A DNA stretch of 35,248 nucleotides from Anaerolineales bacterium (lineage in GTDB: Bacteria; Chloroflexota; Anaerolineae; Anaerolineales; UBA11858): contig JANQED010000011.1 of the NCBI GenBank assembly GCA_028278545.1, positions 1-35,248 on the forward strand. The letters are read 5' to 3'. The notes under the pieces were generated by a model. The model had not been told where the DNA came from, made no database searches, and worked only from the letters and a program-made list of their open reading frames with translations. Within the stretch, counting starts at the first letter, position 1, and each line of letters starts with the position of its first letter. The position numbers and the translations under genes are program-made. Shown here piece by piece: positions 32,759 through 35,248 of this stretch.

Positions 32759-34837
32759 ATGTCTCGACAGTATCCTTTGGAGCGGTATCGAAATATTGGC
32801 GTCATCGCCCATATCGATGCCGGGAAAACGACCACGACCGAGCGTATCCTGTATTACACAGGCAAGACGCACCGCCTGGGCTCCGTCGACGACGGCACCA
32901 CCGTCACCGACTGGATGGACCAGGAACGAGAGCGTGGTATTACCATTGTTTCCGCGGCGGTGTCGGCCGAGTGGAAGGAGCATCTGGTGAATATCATCGA
33001 TACTCCGGGCCACATCGACTTCACTGCCGAGGTGCAACGCTCCTTGAGGATATTGGATGGTGGGGTGGTCGTTTTTGATGCCGTTCAGGGCGTAGAGCCG
33101 CAAAGTGAGACCGTTTGGCGTCAGGCCGATCTCTATGCTGTGCCGCGCGTCTGCTTTGTCAACAAGATGGATCGCGTCGGCGCTTCTTATGATCGCACCA
33201 TCCAAATGATCAGGGATCGTTTGGATGCCAGCCCAATCGCCGTGCAACTGCCCATTGGGGAAGAGGCCGAGTTCAAGGGCGTTGTCGATCTGCTCACCGA
33301 GCAGTCTATTATATGGAAGGATGATCAAGGCAAAGAGCCTATCGTCGATGATATTCCCGTAGACCTTCAGGCGCAGGTCGATGCCATGCGTGATCGTATG
33401 ATCGAACAGATTGCCGAGACCGATGATGATCTGACCCTCAAGTACCTTGAAGGGGAAAGCATCACCGTAGATGAGTTGAAGGCTGCCATGCGGAAGGCCG
33501 TGGTATCCGGCCAACTGACCCCGGTTTACTGTGGGACGTCGCTGCGCAACAAAGGTGTTCAGCCCGTCTTGGACGCGGTGGTCGATTATTTGCCCTCGCC
33601 GTTAGATATCCCCCCGGTACGAGGGTATCGTCCGAACAGCGATGAAGAACTCGAACGACCTGCCGAAGACACGGCTCCAATGAGTGCATTGGTCTTCAAA
33701 ATCGTCACTGATCCCTATGTCGGGCGTTTGGCTTATCTGCGCATTTATTCTGGCCGTCTGAAGAAGGGCGCTTCTACGTACAACCCTATCAAGCAGAAGA
33801 AGGAACGCATTGGGCGGCTGATCCGTATGTATGCCGACCGTCGCGAGGATATTGAGGACGCCTCGGCAGGGGATATTGTCGCCGTTTTGGGGCCAAAGTT
33901 CTCCTTTACGGGCGATACGCTGTGTGATGCGGCCAATCAGATCATTTTGGAGAATATCACCTTCCCAGAGCCGGTGATTTCGGTAGCCATTGAGCCCAAA
34001 ACCCTGGCCGATCAGGACAAAATGTCCGAGGCTCTGCACAAACTGTCTGAGGAGGACCCCACTTTCCGGGTTCGAGTTGATCCTGAGACCGGGCAGACCC
34101 TGATCTCTGGAATGGGCGAGCTGCATTTGGAAGTCTTGGTGGATCGCTTGCTGCGCGAGTTTGGTGTGCAAGCCCGGGTGGGGGTCCCCCGCGTGGCTTA
34201 TCGTGAGTCCATTACTCAGGCAGTGGAAAAAGTAGAATATCGCCACTCCAAACAGACCGGCGGTCGCGGGCAATTCGCGCATGTCGTCATGGCGATCGAG
34301 CCTAACGAGCCGGGTACCGGCGTAACCTTCGAAAACGAGATCGTGGGCGGTACCATTCCTAAAGAATTCATCCCGGCAGTCGAAAAAGGCGTCCGCGAAA
34401 CAGCCGAGTCCGGTGTTCTGGCAGGATACCCTGTCACGGATGTAAATGCCCGCTTATATGATGGTTCGTTCCATGAAGTTGATTCGAATGAAATCTCTTT
34501 CAAGCTGGCCGGGTCGATGGCTTTCCGAGATGGCGTTCAACGGGCCAAACCGGTTTTACAAGAGCCGATTATGAAAGTGGAAGTGATCACCCCGGATGAT
34601 TATTTGGGTGAGGTCATCGGACAAATGAATTCCAGGCGCGGCGAAGTACTGGGCATGGAAGTACGGCTGGGGAACACGCAAGCGGTTCGAGCGATGGTTC
34701 CCTTAGCGGAGATGTTTGGCTACGCAACTCGATTACGTTCGGCGACCAAGGGGCGGGGCGTTTTCACCATGGAATTCGACCACTACGCTACTGTCGCAGA
34801 TAATTTAGCTAACAAGATCATCCGAGGCGAACTTTAA
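32759..34837 (+). CDS. fusA: Elongation factor G
   Basis: A translocation GTPase of 692 residues, normal length. GTPase motifs: G1 AHIDAGKTTTTERI (17-30), G2 region ERERGITI, G3 DTPGHIDF and G4 NKMD. Later blocks are typical of domains II-V (RVDPETGQTLISGMGELHLE; RHSKQTGGRGQFAHV; INSRRG-like MNSRRGEVLGME). The ATG has no strong ribosome site. It follows rpsG by 29 bases and precedes tuf by 60, the standard str-operon order. Confidence 0.98.
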   Translation: MSRQYPLERYRNIGVIAHIDAGKTTTTERILYYTGKTHRLGSVDDGTTVTDWMDQERERGITIVSAAVSAEWKEHLVNIIDTPGHIDFTAEVQRSLRILDGGVVVFDAVQGVEPQSETVWRQADLYAVPRVCFVNKMDRVGASYDRTIQMIRDRLDASPIAVQLPIGEEAEFKGVVDLLTEQSIIWKDDQGKEPIVDDIPVDLQAQVDAMRDRMIEQIAETDDDLTLKYLEGESITVDELKAAMRKAVVSGQLTPVYCGTSLRNKGVQPVLDAVVDYLPSPLDIPPVRGYRPNSDEELERPAEDTAPMSALVFKIVTDPYVGRLAYLRIYSGRLKKGASTYNPIKQKKERIGRLIRMYADRREDIEDASAGDIVAVLGPKFSFTGDTLCDAANQIILENITFPEPVISVAIEPKTLADQDKMSEALHKLSEEDPTFRVRVDPETGQTLISGMGELHLEVLVDRLLREFGVQARVGVPRVAYRESITQAVEKVEYRHSKQTGGRGQFAHVVMAIEPNEPGTGVTFENEIVGGTIPKEFIPAVEKGVRETAESGVLAGYPVTDVNARLYDGSFHEVDSNEISFKLAGSMAFRDGVQRAKPVLQEPIMKVEVITPDDYLGEVIGQMNSRRGEVLGMEVRLGNTQAVRAMVPLAEMFGYATRLRSATKGRGVFTMEFDHYATVADNLANKIIRGEL

Positions 34838-34897
34838 TCATTTTAGAGTTTATCTTTCGAAACATAGAGTTAGAGTACTTGGAGTAGGAGAGAACGC

Positions 34898-35248
34898 ATG
34901 GCAAAGGAAACATTTGTAAGAGACAAGCCGCACCTGAACGTAGGGACGATGGGGCACATCGACCACGGGAAGACGACGTTGACGGCGGCGATCACGAAGT
35001 ACTGCTCGTTCTTGGGGCAGGCGAACTTCCGGGCGTTCGACACGATTGATAATGCCCCGGAGGAGCGCGAGCGCGGCATCACGATCAACATCGCCCACGT
35101 GGAGTACGAGTCCGAGAATCGGCACTACGCGCATGTGGACATGCCTGGTCACCGGGACTACATCAAGAACATGATCACGGGAGCAGCGCAGGTAGATGGG
35201 GCGATCTTGGTGGTGGCAGCCCCGGATGGTGCGATGCCGCAGACGCGC
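34898..35248 (+). CDS. tuf: Elongation factor Tu, N-terminal part (cut by window end)
   Basis: The first 117 residues of EF-Tu. The ATG at 34898 follows AGGAG. G1 is GHIDHGKT (19-26), followed by [17 protein letters not shown]. The G3 region reads [18 protein letters not shown], with Met and Arg where E. coli has Cys81 and Ala85. This HRDYIKNM form recalls EF-1A and is seen in Chloroflexota. Codon choice differs sharply from fusA: nearly all Thr are ACG and Gly is often GGG. The 60-base gap before it shows no terminator. Confidence 0.97.
   Translation, partial: MAKETFVRDKPHLNVGTMGHIDHGKTTLTAAITKYCSFLGQANFRAFDTIDNAPEERERGITINIAHVEYESENRHYAHVDMPGHRDYIKNMITGAAQVDGAILVVAAPDGAMPQTR

Overview
The window looks like a chromosomal segment of an uncultured or little-studied Chloroflexota bacterium, probably of class Anaerolineae. 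This is an inference from several signs. The DNA has moderately high GC. Several lipoproteins have Pro/Thr-rich linkers after a GLAC-type lipobox. There is a translin-family protein, a non-CRISPR Cas4-like protein, and an EF-Tu with Chloroflexota-like residues. The rpoB-rpsL-rpsG-fusA-tuf order lacks rpoC. Nothing in the window gives a species name.

Layout. Positions 1-2450 are a more AT-rich accessory patch. It holds a tyrosine integrase broken by one in-frame TGA, a MNT/HEPN nucleotidyltransferase pair, and a tiny minus-strand transcription unit (promoter, near-perfect Shine-Dalgarno, 18-codon ORF, hairpin, intrinsic terminator). Positions 2571-5580 carry an HtrA-like protease lipoprotein and an unrecognised lipoprotein, transcribed toward each other. 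Positions 5787-7845 (minus) hold a squalene/phytoene-synthase-like gene and a geranylgeranyl-reductase-like flavoprotein. From 8031 to 14129 (minus) lie nadK, a zinc-finger membrane protein, recN and a class A penicillin-binding-protein homologue whose catalytic motifs are nearly all lost.

Positions 14198-16504 (minus) read as ssb, a DUF3467 protein, a translin/TRAX protein, and two small membrane proteins that together make one Cas4-like nuclease. This cluster is my best candidate for an undescribed nucleic-acid-processing system. Just upstream (16670-18598, minus) is a likely type II restriction-modification pair. Next come a LamG-like lipoprotein whose signal peptide is built from octanucleotide repeats, and purA (minus). 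On the plus strand follow a threonine-dehydrogenase-like SDR, a 2-hydroxy-3-oxopropionate reductase, and an ECF sigma / anti-sigma / bactofilin-like membrane protein operon. YhhN and era follow on the minus strand.

The right end (27399-35248, plus) is the transcription/translation block: a consensus promoter, a structured 258-nt leader, rpoB, then rpsL, rpsG, fusA and the start of tuf. rpoC is absent from the usual place after rpoB. RpoB carries a roughly 140-residue insertion and a Thr at the position equivalent to E. coli Arg529, a rifampicin contact.
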